Part shown: in pieces, positions 23,398 to 31,326 of the stretch
Layout of the letters: each line of letters starts with the position of its first letter
Numbering within the stretch: the first letter of the stretch is position 1
Assembly (NCBI GenBank): GCA_021774695.1
Contig: JAJFIU010000037.1
Location: 1-34,296 of the forward strand
From: Alphaproteobacteria bacterium
Lineage (GTDB): Bacteria; Pseudomonadota; Alphaproteobacteria; Sphingomonadales; Kordiimonadaceae
DNA: 34,296 nt
Reading direction: 5' to 3'
Made by a program: the position numbers and the translations under genes
The notes under the pieces: generated by a model
The model's database searches: none
Seen by the model: the letters and a program-made list of their open reading frames with translations, nothing else
Told to the model about the DNA's origin: nothing

Positions 23398-24261
23398 CTA
23401 ACCTGTCCCCGGCGGCGGTGCGACGCCGAAGCTTTGCACCAGCGAGCCCACAACCAAATTCCAGCCGTCCACCAGGACGAAGAAAATCAACTTGAACGGC
23501 ATGGCGATCATCACCGGCGGCAGCATCATCATGCCCATGGACATCAAAATGGATGCCACGACCATGTCGATGACGATGAAGGGCACATAAAGCAGGAAGC
23601 CAATTTCAAAAGCGCGCCTGATTTCGCTGATCATGAAAGCCGGAACAACAGTCATCAAGGGGATGGTTTCCGGTGTTGCCGCGGTCGAATCGCCGCCTGC
23701 CATGTCAATGAACAGCGCCAAATCTTTGTCGCGCACGTGGGTTAGCATGAAATCTTTCATCGGAGCAGACGCGCGGTTGAAGGCTTCAACCTCGTCAATT
23801 TCTTGCTCAATCAATGGCTGCACGCCTTGTTCCCACGCGGCGGTAAGGGTCGGGGCCATCACGTAACCGGTCAGGAATAACGACAGCGACACAATAACGA
23901 TATTGGGCGGGCTTTGCTGGGTTCCCATCGCGCTTCTGAGCAGCGAGAATACAATCACCATGCGGGTAAAGCTGGTCATCATGATCAATATGCTGGGCGC
24001 AAGGCTGAGCACGGTTAACAGTAAAATCATCTGGACGACGCGACCAGACAGGTCGCCGTCTTCACCCAAATCCAGATTAAGTGACTGTGCCAGCGCATCT
24101 CCAGTACCCATCATCGTCAGCGCAAGCGCCGCAGGTACAAACAGCAGCCCTAGTTTCAATGCGCCGACTTTTGTTGGGCGCAAGTAGTTCTTCAGTCGGG
24201 AGATTAGGCTTTTCACCGATGGATACTGCATATGTTTAACCTGCATTGCCTGGCCCTTCAT
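23398..24261 (-). CDS. fliP: flagellar export gate protein FliP
   Basis: 287 residues. Core subunit of the flagellar type III export gate in the inner membrane, assembling with FliQ and FliR. Conserved segments are APSILIMMTSFTRMVIVFSLLR, GTQQSPPNIVIVSLSLFLTGYVM, FMISEIRRAFEIGFLLYVPFIVIDMVVASILMSMGMMMLPP and the C-terminal PFKLIFFVLVDGW. FliP carries a cleavable signal; here the region before it is unusually long, with about 35 mostly basic residues before the hydrophobic core that ends at ALAQ (about 58). The ATG overlaps the fliO stop by four bases (ATGA), so coupling supports this start, although the second ATG six codons later is possible. Confidence 0.97.
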   Translation of the reverse strand: MKGQAMQVKHMQYPSVKSLISRLKNYLRPTKVGALKLGLLFVPAALALTMMGTGDALAQSLNLDLGEDGDLSGRVVQMILLLTVLSLAPSILIMMTSFTRMVIVFSLLRSAMGTQQSPPNIVIVSLSLFLTGYVMAPTLTAAWEQGVQPLIEQEIDEVEAFNRASAPMKDFMLTHVRDKDLALFIDMAGGDSTAATPETIPLMTVVPAFMISEIRRAFEIGFLLYVPFIVIDMVVASILMSMGMMMLPPVMIAMPFKLIFFVLVDGWNLVVGSLVQSFGVAPPPGTG

Positions 24262-24569
24262 TGTCCGGATCCTTCGTTAGTCGAACTTGAAGGCAGGCGG
24301 GTACTTGAGTTTGCCTCTTTAGCATCGATTTTTTTGGCCCCATCAGCACCGAAGGCAAGCAGGTAATCCGCGCCGCGCCAGCGTGCTACAACCAGCCGAT
24401 TTCGCGCGTCGATCATTTTGCTTTCGAGAATTTCAAGCTCTTTACTGCTGGTGCCGAATTTTGGCTGACCGGGCATAAAACCAAATCGCTTGATCGCCCA
24501 CACAAATAGCCCTAGCAAACCAAGTACAAAAACAAGGGCGCTGAATGCGCCAAAAATATCCTCAGCCAT
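24258..24569 (-). CDS. fliO: flagellar biosynthesis protein FliO-like
   Basis: 103 residues. Single N-terminal membrane helix (about 8-27, FSALVFVLGLLGLFVWAIKRF) followed by a small cytoplasmic domain with ELEILESKMIDARNRLVVARW and DYLLAFG, the FliO signature. FliO helps assemble the FliP ring during export-gate formation. The C-terminal 25 residues are low-complexity and Ser/Asn-rich. It overlaps flhX at its start by 8 bases and fliP at its end by 4 bases, which places it in a three-gene coupled operon. FliO is poorly conserved in sequence, so the call leans on topology, the central motif and position before fliP. Confidence 0.85.
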   Translation of the reverse strand: MAEDIFGAFSALVFVLGLLGLFVWAIKRFGFMPGQPKFGTSSKELEILESKMIDARNRLVVARWRGADYLLAFGADGAKKIDAKEANSSTRLPSSSTNEGSGQ

Positions 24570-24972
24570 CAGGCCTATCCTCTCGTGTCAGGCCTCTCGT
24601 GTCAGGAGCATTAGCCAAGTTGTCGACATCGTTGTCGCCTACATTTTTGTCATCGGTATTTTTCATCGTTGTTTCGCTCATTTTATTATTCTCTGCATAA
24701 ACCCGCTCAAGAATGAGCGACACAGCATGTAAGGCTTCTAGTGGAATTGGGCTTTCAACATCGAATGCGTCCAGAATTTCGGTTAAGTCTTTGTCCTGCC
24801 TGACCTTCACGCCCTCGGCGAACGCAATATCAAGAATTTTCTCTGCCAGCGCGCCAGAACCCTTAGCTATAATTTTTGGTTGGGATTGGCCGTCTTCACC
24901 AAGCGCGCTATCTGCGCCTTTTATGGCGACAGCTTTTGGTGTGTGAGTCTGGGTATCTTTGATTGGTGTCAT
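24562..24972 (-). CDS. standalone FlhB C-terminal-domain-like protein (FlhX type)
   Basis: 136 residues. The centre (about 33-94: PKIIAKGSGALAEKIL, FAEGVKVRQDKDLTEIL, ESPIPLEALHAVSLILERVY) matches the C-terminal part of the FlhB/YscU switch domain. It corresponds to the region after the NPTH autocleavage point and has no membrane domain. Such FlhX proteins are known to support export in part when the FlhB tail is missing. The 40-residue C-terminal tail is polar and disordered. The N-terminus is also low-complexity. It overlaps fliO by 8 bases and heads the minus operon. The start lacks a clear Shine-Dalgarno sequence. Full-length flhB is present at 27.5 kb, so this is an extra copy of the tail. 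Confidence 0.85.
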   Translation of the reverse strand: MTPIKDTQTHTPKAVAIKGADSALGEDGQSQPKIIAKGSGALAEKILDIAFAEGVKVRQDKDLTEILDAFDVESPIPLEALHAVSLILERVYAENNKMSETTMKNTDDKNVGDNDVDNLANAPDTRGLTREDRPDG

Positions 24973-24999
24973 AGGACGATTGCGCGGGATTTCTTTTTA

Positions 25000-25017
25000 T
25001 GCCGCAAAATAACGGCA
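25000..25017. other. short inverted repeat in the divergent flagellar promoter region
   Basis: TGCCG (25000-25004) and CGGCA (25013-25017) flank an A-rich loop in the 169-base gap between flhX and flgB. It could be part of the minus-strand promoter or a protein site; no stronger claim is possible. Confidence 0.3.
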
Positions 25018-25091
25018 AAAGAACACCGGTTTTCACGTAATTTCAGCCAACTTGTTTGCAACTTGTTAACCTTATTTGTGTCACAGTAGGC

Positions 25092-25106
25092 TTAACAAAA
25101 TGTTAC
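25092..25106 (+). promoter_or_regulatory. CtrA-like box upstream of flgB
   Basis: TTAA-CAAAATG-TTAC matches the alphaproteobacterial CtrA consensus TTAA-N7-TTAA at seven of eight positions and lies 36 bases before the flgB ATG. A further half-site TTAACC lies upstream. Known biology: CckA controls CtrA, which drives early flagellar genes in Caulobacter. Confidence 0.5.
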
Positions 25107-25141
25107 CGGACGCTCGGAACTAACCGAGGAAAGAACGAAAT

Positions 25142-25585
25142 ATGGACCTAACGTCAATTCCTTTAATGGCCGCCTTGAAAAAGCGTATGCAGTGGTTGCA
25201 TTCCAATCAGTCGGCGCTCAGCCAAAATATTGCTAACGCCGATACGCCGGGCTACAAAGCACAGGAATTGGACAAGCAGGATTTTTCCGGCCTGGTTGAT
25301 GATTTGTCGTCCGCGGGCGGCGCAACAAAGATGCGCTCGGCAGCGGCAACAGGCATGCGCGCTAACAGGGCGGGTCACATGGGTCCGGGCGGCGGCGGGG
25401 CTGATGATGTGCAGATGAAAGACGCAAAAGGACGCGAGGAATCACCAACAGGTAATACGGTGGTTCTTGAAGAAGAAATGCTCAAGGTTGCTGATAACCA
25501 GATGCAATACGGCATGGTTGTCAATCTCTACAAAAAGAATATCGGGCTGTTGAAAACGGCCATGGGTAAAGGCGGCGGACGCTAG
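25142..25585 (+). CDS. flgB: flagellar basal-body rod protein FlgB
   Basis: 147 residues. Proximal rod subunit exported by the flagellar type III system. The N-terminal rod motif is clear: LHSNQSALSQNIANADTPGYKAQEL (about residues 19-43), as is the C-terminal coiled segment DNQMQYGMVVNLYKKNIGLLKTAMG. The middle (about 60-95) is a Gly/Met-rich loop, GHMGPGGGGADD, longer than needed for the rod fold and probably flexible. GAGGAAAG lies about 10 bases before the ATG. It is the first gene of the plus-strand flagellar operon and follows the CtrA-like box. Confidence 0.96.
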   Translation: MDLTSIPLMAALKKRMQWLHSNQSALSQNIANADTPGYKAQELDKQDFSGLVDDLSSAGGATKMRSAAATGMRANRAGHMGPGGGGADDVQMKDAKGREESPTGNTVVLEEEMLKVADNQMQYGMVVNLYKKNIGLLKTAMGKGGGR

Positions 25586-25637
25586 AAAGCGTTTGGCGCA
25601 TGGGTAAGCAGCGTGGGGCTGCATAGCTGAGGTATCA

Positions 25638-26045
25638 ATGGATCTACAGAAAGCGATGATGGCATCGGCGTCTGGGCTTCGCGCTCAATCGGTACGGATG
25701 CGGGTAATTTCTGAAAATATTGCAAACCAGAATTCGGTGGCATCTGGGCCGGGCGAAGACCCTTATCGCCGCAAAATTGTGACGTTCCAAACCGAACTTG
25801 ACCGCACCAACGGTGTTGAGCTGGTGAAGGCTGGCAAGATTGCATATGACCAGAAAGCGTTTGGCCAGAAATATGATCCGGGGAACCCAGCCGCTGACCC
25901 TGCAGGGTATGTCAAACAGTCCAATGTGAACGGATTGATTGAGATGATGGATATGAAGCAGGCACAGCGAACTTATCAATCAAATCTTAATGCGCTGGAG
26001 GGCAGCCGTCGGTTGGCATCCATGACGCTTGAGCTATTGCGCTAA
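25638..26045 (+). CDS. flgC: flagellar basal-body rod protein FlgC
   Basis: 135 residues, normal length for the second proximal rod subunit. The N-terminal motif [26 protein letters not shown] (about residues 8-33) and the C-terminal [32 protein letters not shown] helix pair are typical. The central [10 protein letters not shown] and YVKQSNVNG segments also fit. It lies 52 bases after flgB in the same orientation and 26 bases before fliE, which is the standard flgB-flgC-fliE order. No internal promoter is apparent. Confidence 0.96.
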   Translation: MDLQKAMMASASGLRAQSVRMRVISENIANQNSVASGPGEDPYRRKIVTFQTELDRTNGVELVKAGKIAYDQKAFGQKYDPGNPAADPAGYVKQSNVNGLIEMMDMKQAQRTYQSNLNALEGSRRLASMTLELLR

Positions 26046-26071
26046 AATTACTTCAAGCTGGGAGACGGGGC

Positions 26072-26395
26072 ATGAATATCAAACAAATGGACGCTGTTAA
26101 CGCTTATGCGCAGGCATCCAAACAATTGCAGCAGGGGCTTTCCGGACCAAAAGAATCTGGTGGCGGTGGCGGCGCTGAATCCGCGTTTTCGTCGTTGATC
26201 TCAGAATCGATCGGTGATGTTAAAAGCACCACGGCGAATATGGAAGTAACCAGCGCGAAAGCACTGGTGGATCAGGCCGATCTGGTGGATGTGGTCACAG
26301 CGGTTTCCAACGCGGAAATGGTAGTTGAAACGGTTGTCACCGTGCGCGACAAAGTGATCGGCGCCTACAATGATATCCTGAAAATGCCAATTTAG
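26072..26395 (+). CDS. fliE: flagellar hook-basal body protein FliE
   Basis: 107 residues. FliE joins the MS ring and export gate to the rod. The C-terminal half shows the family helix [44 protein letters not shown], which is the standard ending. The N-terminal third is Gln- and Gly-rich (a GGGGG run near 30-34). GGGAGACGGGG-like sequence gives a ribosome site shortly before the ATG. Its position after flgC confirms the assignment. Confidence 0.95.
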   Translation: MNIKQMDAVNAYAQASKQLQQGLSGPKESGGGGGAESAFSSLISESIGDVKSTTANMEVTSAKALVDQADLVDVVTAVSNAEMVVETVVTVRDKVIGAYNDILKMPI

Positions 26396-26432
26396 TACCA
26401 GCGACGCTTGGCAATTTTACCGTGAGAAACAA

Positions 26433-26699
26433 ATGACCGGACCTGACGTTCTAGACGTGGCGCGATTGGCGCTGACAACCTTGATTACCACGTCTCTGCC
26501 GATTTTGATGGTTGCGTTGGTGGTTGGCTTGGTGATTGCGCTGTTTCAAACTATCACCCAGCTTCAGGAAATGACCCTGACATTTGTCCCTAAAATTATC
26601 GCGGTGTTCATATCGTTATTGATGCTGTTTCCGTTTATGGGGCGTAATCTGGCTGATTTGATGCGGCAGATTGCTGATCGCATTGTCGCGGGCGGATAG
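26433..26699 (+). CDS. fliQ: flagellar export gate protein FliQ
   Basis: 88 residues with two membrane helices (about 17-39 and 52-74). FliQ packs around the FliP-FliR core of the export gate. The conserved VGLVIALFQTITQLQEMTLTFVPKI stretch between the helices is unmistakable. It follows fliE by 37 bases and precedes fliR by 5 bases, so fliQ and fliR are tightly linked. Confidence 0.96.
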   Translation: MTGPDVLDVARLALTTLITTSLPILMVALVVGLVIALFQTITQLQEMTLTFVPKIIAVFISLLMLFPFMGRNLADLMRQIADRIVAGG

Positions 26700-26704
26700 C
26701 GCCT

Positions 26705-27463
26705 ATGCTCGGTGAAATTTTACCAGCGGAAGCGTATGTTTTTACCTTAATTCTGATGCGGCTAGCACCGCTTGTGATGTTGATGCCGGTTTTGGGTGAT
26801 AGGACAATCCCCGCGCGCATTCGTATGGGCTTTGCTGTAACACTCGCGCTGATTATCTACGGTATCCACGCAGATAAAATTCCACCGATGCCGCCGCAGG
26901 TTTTCAACTTGTTCACCTTAATGATTCAAGAGCTGTTAATTGGCTCTATGTTGGCGCTAACCGCGCGTATTTTACTGTCGGCAACACATACTGCAGGTAC
27001 AGTTATTGCCTTTCAAACCGGCCTTGCCGCGGCGCAGTCATTCGATCCAGCGCAGGGTAGCCAAAGTGTGATTATCGCTTCGTTTGTTTCGCTTACAGCC
27101 ATTACCATGATTGTGGTGACCGATCTGCACCATGTGATGATTCAGGGCTTTGCTCATAGTTATATCAAGTTCCCGGTCGGCGAAGCCATCCCCTATGAGG
27201 ATTTTACTACCTTGATCGTCCAATTTGTCGCTAGTTCGTTTGCACTGGGCTTTCAGTTGGCGGCGCCTTTCATTGTTTATGGTTTGATATTTAATCTGAG
27301 CCTCGGTCTTGTTGCCCGAATGGTTCAGGGATTTCAGGTATTTTTCATCGGTATGCCGGTGAATTTATTTATGGGTTTTTTACTGATGAGTTTGTTGATC
27401 GGTTCTTTCATGGAGCTGTTTCTTGATCGGTTCGAATCTCACTTGCTTTCTTATTTAGGATAG
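26705..27463 (+). CDS. fliR: flagellar export gate protein FliR
   Basis: 252 residues with about six membrane helices. One copy per export gate. Diagnostic segments include FTLILMRLAPLVMLMPVLGDRTIPARIRMGFAVTLAL, QTGLAAAQSFDPAQGSQS and GLVARMVQGFQVFFIGMPVNLFMGFLLM. The ATG lies 5 bases after the fliQ stop, and flhB starts 3 bases after the fliR stop. This compact arrangement indicates coupled translation and supports 1:1 assembly of gate components. Confidence 0.96.
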   Translation: MLGEILPAEAYVFTLILMRLAPLVMLMPVLGDRTIPARIRMGFAVTLALIIYGIHADKIPPMPPQVFNLFTLMIQELLIGSMLALTARILLSATHTAGTVIAFQTGLAAAQSFDPAQGSQSVIIASFVSLTAITMIVVTDLHHVMIQGFAHSYIKFPVGEAIPYEDFTTLIVQFVASSFALGFQLAAPFIVYGLIFNLSLGLVARMVQGFQVFFIGMPVNLFMGFLLMSLLIGSFMELFLDRFESHLLSYLG

Positions 27464-27466
27464 AGA

Positions 27467-28555
27467 ATGGCCGACGAAGACGACAGCCAGAAAACCGAGG
27501 AGCCCACTCCAAAAAAACTGGAAGAAGCCAGAAAAAAGGGGGAGGTGGCGCAAAGTCAGGAACTGAAAACCTGGTTTATGCTTGCGGCGGGAACAATTGT
27601 GGTGGCAGCCGCGGGTGGTTTTATAACAACAGGGATACGGGCACCGCTTACGGGCTTCATCGGCCGGATGCATGAAATTGAATTTGAACGTAACTCCGGC
27701 CTGCAACTTCTTAATACTCTTATCTTCGACATTTTCTTAATTCTACTGCTTCCATTTGCCATTTTTGTTGTCGCGGCTCTGGTTGGCGCCAAAATTCAAC
27801 ATAAGGGTGTTTTTACCTTTGATAAACTGAAGCCTGACATAAAAAAAATTAATCCAATCAATGGATTGAAGAAATTTGGTTCCTCAAAAATTGTTGTTGA
27901 TTTTTTCAAGGTCATTGGCAAGTTGGCGGCCTTGGGTTTGGTGTTGTTCATTATCGTTTATCCTGAGCGATCGCGGCTGGACACGATTATGTTTTTGCCG
28001 CCAATAGATATTATGTTGCTGGTGCATGTAACTGCGGTGAAGTTGATGCTTGGCGTACTGATTTTGATGACAATCATTGCCGCCGTTGATTTTACTTACC
28101 AAAAATATCAACACACCAAAAAATTGCGGATGACAAAACAGGAAGTGAAAGACGAACGCAAACAGACCGACGGTGATCCAAAGGTCAAGCAACGATTGCG
28201 GTCTATCCGGATGGAGCGTCATTCTCAGCGCATGATGGCTGCGGTACCGCGGGCAGACGTGGTGATCACCAACCCCACTCATTATGCTATAGCGCTTGAA
28301 TATAAGCACGGCTCCATGGACGTGCCGGTGTTGATAGCAAAAGGGTTGGACGACGTTGCGTTTCGTATTCGCGACTTGGCCAAAGAGCACGATATACCGA
28401 TCATTGAAAACCCGCCCCTTGCACGAGCCCTTTACGCGTCGGTAGAGCTGGACCAGGAGGTGCCGCCTGATCATTATAAAGCAGTTGCGGAAGTCATCAG
28501 CTATATAATGAAACTAAGGCGCGCCGGATTGGGGCCAAAAGCAAAACTGCTGTGA
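27467..28555 (+). CDS. flhB: flagellar export switch protein FlhB
   Basis: 362 residues. Membrane domain (about 28-210, four helices) followed by the cytoplasmic switch domain. The self-cleavage motif NPTH is at residues 269-272 and intact. Cleavage there changes export from rod/hook to filament substrates. The N-terminal DSQKTEEPTPKKLEEARKKGEVAQS is the family start. The C-terminal PPLARALYASVELDQEVPP and an extra tail of about 20 residues complete it. It ends the flagellar operon. After it come a 7-bp hairpin without a T-run (28605-28623) and the 15-nt repeats before cckA. A second, tail-only homologue is encoded at 24.6-25.0 kb. Confidence 0.97.
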   Translation: MADEDDSQKTEEPTPKKLEEARKKGEVAQSQELKTWFMLAAGTIVVAAAGGFITTGIRAPLTGFIGRMHEIEFERNSGLQLLNTLIFDIFLILLLPFAIFVVAALVGAKIQHKGVFTFDKLKPDIKKINPINGLKKFGSSKIVVDFFKVIGKLAALGLVLFIIVYPERSRLDTIMFLPPIDIMLLVHVTAVKLMLGVLILMTIIAAVDFTYQKYQHTKKLRMTKQEVKDERKQTDGDPKVKQRLRSIRMERHSQRMMAAVPRADVVITNPTHYAIALEYKHGSMDVPVLIAKGLDDVAFRIRDLAKEHDIPIIENPPLARALYASVELDQEVPPDHYKAVAEVISYIMKLRRAGLGPKAKLL

Positions 28556-28604
28556 TGCCAAACAGCCAATCAGGGAACGCTCTTTTATTAGCAACCTACA
28601 CTTG

Positions 28605-28623
28605 CGCCTTCAATTCGAAGGCG
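28605..28623 (+). other. hairpin after flhB
   Basis: CGCCTTC-AATTC-GAAGGCG is a perfect 7-bp stem 49 bases after the flhB stop. No T-run follows, so it may be a weak terminator or processing site. Confidence 0.45.
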
Positions 28624-28650
28624 GTTAGAGTTCCACCGAGTATTTTCCGT

Positions 28651-28740
28651 CAATTTAATACCGCTCCAAGTTAAATAGCGCCAAATTATACCAGACCAAA
28701 TTAAACCGGACCAAATTAAACCGGGCCAAATTAAACCGGG
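28651..28740. repeat. six 15-nt tandem repeats upstream of cckA
   Basis: Six contiguous 15-base units from 28651; the last two are identical (CCAAATTAAACCGGG), the fourth differs at one base and the first three are degenerate. On the minus strand the core reads AATTTGG, like the other repeat arrays in this window. They end about 18 bases before the cckA ATG. Confidence 0.85.
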
Positions 28741-28758
28741 CAGGCAGGAAAACGTTAT

Positions 28759-31155
28759 ATGGAAAGCCAGCTACCACAGCCTATTCGCGACGCGCTGATG
28801 AATAATGAGGTCAAGTCTGGCTTCAAGCTTTTAGCTATGGCTTTGTCCGGTCTTCTTGGTGCTGGCGGTGTGTCGGTTATCACCTATATATTTTGGGGCG
28901 ACGTAGGGGCCATTGGTATCGGTGGCCTTACGCTAGTCATTACTGCATTCATTTTGATTAAGGCACTTAAGAGCCTGGATGCACCCGTACATGTTGCCGA
29001 ACGCATGGACCGGGAGCTTTTGCAAAATTTGGTGTCGATGGACAGGCGCGCGCTTATCGTCACCCAACTTGACGGTATTTCGCTTGCCGCCAATCAGGCG
29101 TTCGAGAAATTAAACGAGAAGCCGGTGCAGCGTTTGCAGGATATGGTAAGCAATGAAGACGGGCGACAGGCCATTAATGCCGTTTTGAACACAGTGCGGC
29201 AGGCCGGTAACGGCGCCGCACAAATTGAATTGTCTGAAAACGAAGACGATGAGCTGACCTTGGTCGGCAAGCGGGTAGGGCATCATCTTATTTGGCAGGT
29301 AACTCGCCAAAATGAACGCGCCCGTCTTGACCGGGAAAAAACCATGGTGTCGGGTTGGGCAGCGCCAGTTTTTGAAAAACTGGAATGCGGCGTCATTCTG
29401 GAGGATTCCAGCGGACGCATTCACTATGCCAACGAAACCATTCTTTCCTGGTTAGGCATTGATGACGGCGAGACTGTTCCGCTTAAAATTCAGTTGAAAG
29501 CACAGGACACTCAATTGCTGGTTGGCGGACGCCAGCGCATTGATGTTGAAGTTACTAATATTCCTCTCAGCGCACGCGAAGAAGGTCGAAAGATCGGGCA
29601 GTTTCGTTTCGTTCGCCGTCTGGACCAGATGCGTAGCAGTTTGATGCCGATCGAACGGGAATTTTTGATCGACCCCATTTTGGATGCTGCGCCGATAGCT
29701 ATTGCCATTGTTGAACGGGACGGCGCGGTTAAGGAATATAACCAACCGTTAAAACTGCATCCTTCCGGCGTTCGCATCGTTGGAGGATCCAGCATTTTCG
29801 ATCTTATTGTTGAAGAAGACCGCGACGCATTGAAAGAACTTATTGAATTTGCACATGATGGCAGACCGGCTTCAAAGACGCTGGATGTGACATACAGCGG
29901 GCAGCCAGAGCGGGTAGGACAGGTTTATTCAACGTCGATCACCAAGGGTGACGCCAAATATGCGATCTTGTATCTTGTTGATACGACACAGGAAAAAAGC
30001 TTTGAGCGGCAGTTTGTCCAAGCCCAGAAAATGCAGGCGGTTGGTCAACTTGCCGGTGGTGTCGCGCATGATTTCAACAATCTTCTAACTGCAATCATTG
30101 GTTTTTGTGACCTGCTTTTGGTGCGCCACGATGCCGGGGACCAATCTTTCTCGGACATCATTCAAATCAAACAAAACGCCAACCGCGCGGCCAATCTTGT
30201 GCGACAATTGCTGGCTTTTTCCCGCCAGCAAACCTTGCGTCCTAAGGTGCTTGACGTAACCGACGTGCTCGCGGACCTGTCCAGTTTGATCAGACGCTTG
30301 ATAGGCGAAACAATCGAATTGAAGGTTGTTCATGGACGCGACTTGCCGCCCACAAAAGTTGATCAAGGCCAGCTTGAACAAGTGATCATCAATTTGGCGG
30401 TTAACGCCCGTGATGCCATGAGCAGTGGCGGCAAGCTTGAATTGCGCACCCGTCTTATTGGAGCAGATGATCCGCTGGTCGATAAATATGACGTGGTAGT
30501 GCCGGATGATTACATTCTGATTGAAGTGAAAGACAATGGTTGCGGCATACCCGAAAATAATCTGAATAAAATTTTTGAGCCATTCTTCACAACAAAAGAA
30601 GTAGGTGAGGGTACGGGGCTTGGCCTTGCGACCGTCTACGGGATTGTCAAACAAACAGGCGGTTTTGTGTTTGTGGAGTCTGAGGTTGGCAAAGGAACCA
30701 CTTTCCGGCTGTTGTTGAAAGCGCTTGAGCCAGAGGAGCTAGCAGCAATCGAAGACGTCAAGCATGTGGAAATTCCAGAGAAAGACCTGACCGGCAAAGG
30801 CACTATTTTGATTGTAGAAGACGAAGACCCTGTGCGAATGTTTGCTCGGCGGGCACTCGAAAACAAAGGCTATAAAGTTCTGGAGGCGGATTCAGGCGAG
30901 GCGGGTCTTGCGGTGCTTAACAATACGGATGCGACAATTGATTTATTGATCACTGATGTCGTGATGCCCAATATGGACGGCCCGGCGCTGGTGAATGCTG
31001 CGCGCAAAGACAGACCAGATATGCCGGTTATTTTCATCTCCGGTTATGCAGAAGATATGTTCCGCAAAGACCTGGAAGCAGAAGAGTTTGAGTTTTTGCC
31101 CAAGCCATTCACATTGAAAGACCTCGCCGAAACTGTGAAAACCATTTTGGAATAG
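28759..31155 (+). CDS. cckA: hybrid histidine kinase CckA
   Basis: 798 residues. Master kinase of the CckA-ChpT-CtrA phosphorelay controlling cell cycle and motility genes in alphaproteobacteria. Two N-terminal membrane helices (about 23-46 and 50-70) are followed by PAS-like sensor regions (about 95-410). The HisKA domain has phospho-acceptor His437 in [11 protein letters not shown]. The ATPase domain shows [18 protein letters not shown] and [13 protein letters not shown]-terminal receiver domain (about 680-798) carries Asp733 in ITDVVMP. The two-helix/PAS/kinase/receiver order and [13 protein letters not shown] are typical of CckA. AGGAAA lies 9 bases before the ATG. It follows fliQ-fliR-flhB as in Caulobacter. 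Confidence 0.95.
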   Translation: MESQLPQPIRDALMNNEVKSGFKLLAMALSGLLGAGGVSVITYIFWGDVGAIGIGGLTLVITAFILIKALKSLDAPVHVAERMDRELLQNLVSMDRRALIVTQLDGISLAANQAFEKLNEKPVQRLQDMVSNEDGRQAINAVLNTVRQAGNGAAQIELSENEDDELTLVGKRVGHHLIWQVTRQNERARLDREKTMVSGWAAPVFEKLECGVILEDSSGRIHYANETILSWLGIDDGETVPLKIQLKAQDTQLLVGGRQRIDVEVTNIPLSAREEGRKIGQFRFVRRLDQMRSSLMPIEREFLIDPILDAAPIAIAIVERDGAVKEYNQPLKLHPSGVRIVGGSSIFDLIVEEDRDALKELIEFAHDGRPASKTLDVTYSGQPERVGQVYSTSITKGDAKYAILYLVDTTQEKSFERQFVQAQKMQAVGQLAGGVAHDFNNLLTAIIGFCDLLLVRHDAGDQSFSDIIQIKQNANRAANLVRQLLAFSRQQTLRPKVLDVTDVLADLSSLIRRLIGETIELKVVHGRDLPPTKVDQGQLEQVIINLAVNARDAMSSGGKLELRTRLIGADDPLVDKYDVVVPDDYILIEVKDNGCGIPENNLNKIFEPFFTTKEVGEGTGLGLATVYGIVKQTGGFVFVESEVGKGTTFRLLLKALEPEELAAIEDVKHVEIPEKDLTGKGTILIVEDEDPVRMFARRALENKGYKVLEADSGEAGLAVLNNTDATIDLLITDVVMPNMDGPALVNAARKDRPDMPVIFISGYAEDMFRKDLEAEEFEFLPKPFTLKDLAETVKTILE

Positions 31156-31227
31156 GCACATAACCCGGAGCCATAAGCTTTGTGTGACAGGGTCAGTTTC
31201 TATTGGTTTTTTCAGAAAAATAAATGA

Positions 31228-31242
31228 GAACAAAAGGTGAAA
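31228..31242 (+). promoter_or_regulatory. second LexA-like half-matching site
   Basis: GAAC-AAAAGGT-GAAA matches the alphaproteobacterial GAAC-N7-GAAC at seven of eight bases and repeats the ATGAGAACAAAA context of the promoter-overlapping site 34 bases downstream. Confidence 0.4.
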
Positions 31243-31250
31243 ATTTGCTC

Positions 31251-31279
31251 TTGTCACATGAGAACAAAATGTGTACAAA
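31251..31279 (+). promoter_or_regulatory. recA promoter
   Basis: TTGTCA (31251-31256), a 17-base spacer and TACAAA (31274-31279). The main LexA-like site lies in the spacer and reaches into the -10. Confidence 0.6.
31262..31276 (+). promoter_or_regulatory. LexA (SOS) box of recA
   Basis: GAAC-AAAATGT-GTAC matches GAAC-N7-GAAC (GTTC-N7-GTTC on the other strand) at seven of eight positions, overlapping the recA promoter as expected for SOS repression. Confidence 0.65.
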
Positions 31280-31326
31280 CATTCCATTGCACCCAAACAA
31301 CAGCTATGGAATAAGGAACCCGGACA

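Noticed and set aside
25000-25141. Sigma54 promoters in the divergent flagellar region
   Set aside because: No GG-N10-GC pair at the correct spacing was seen on either strand.
27429-27443. GGTTCGAATC, a tRNA T-arm-like motif
   Set aside because: It lies inside fliR, with no acceptor stem or cloverleaf around it.
28651-28740. CRISPR-like array
   Set aside because: Units are contiguous 15-mers with no unique spacers and no cas genes nearby.
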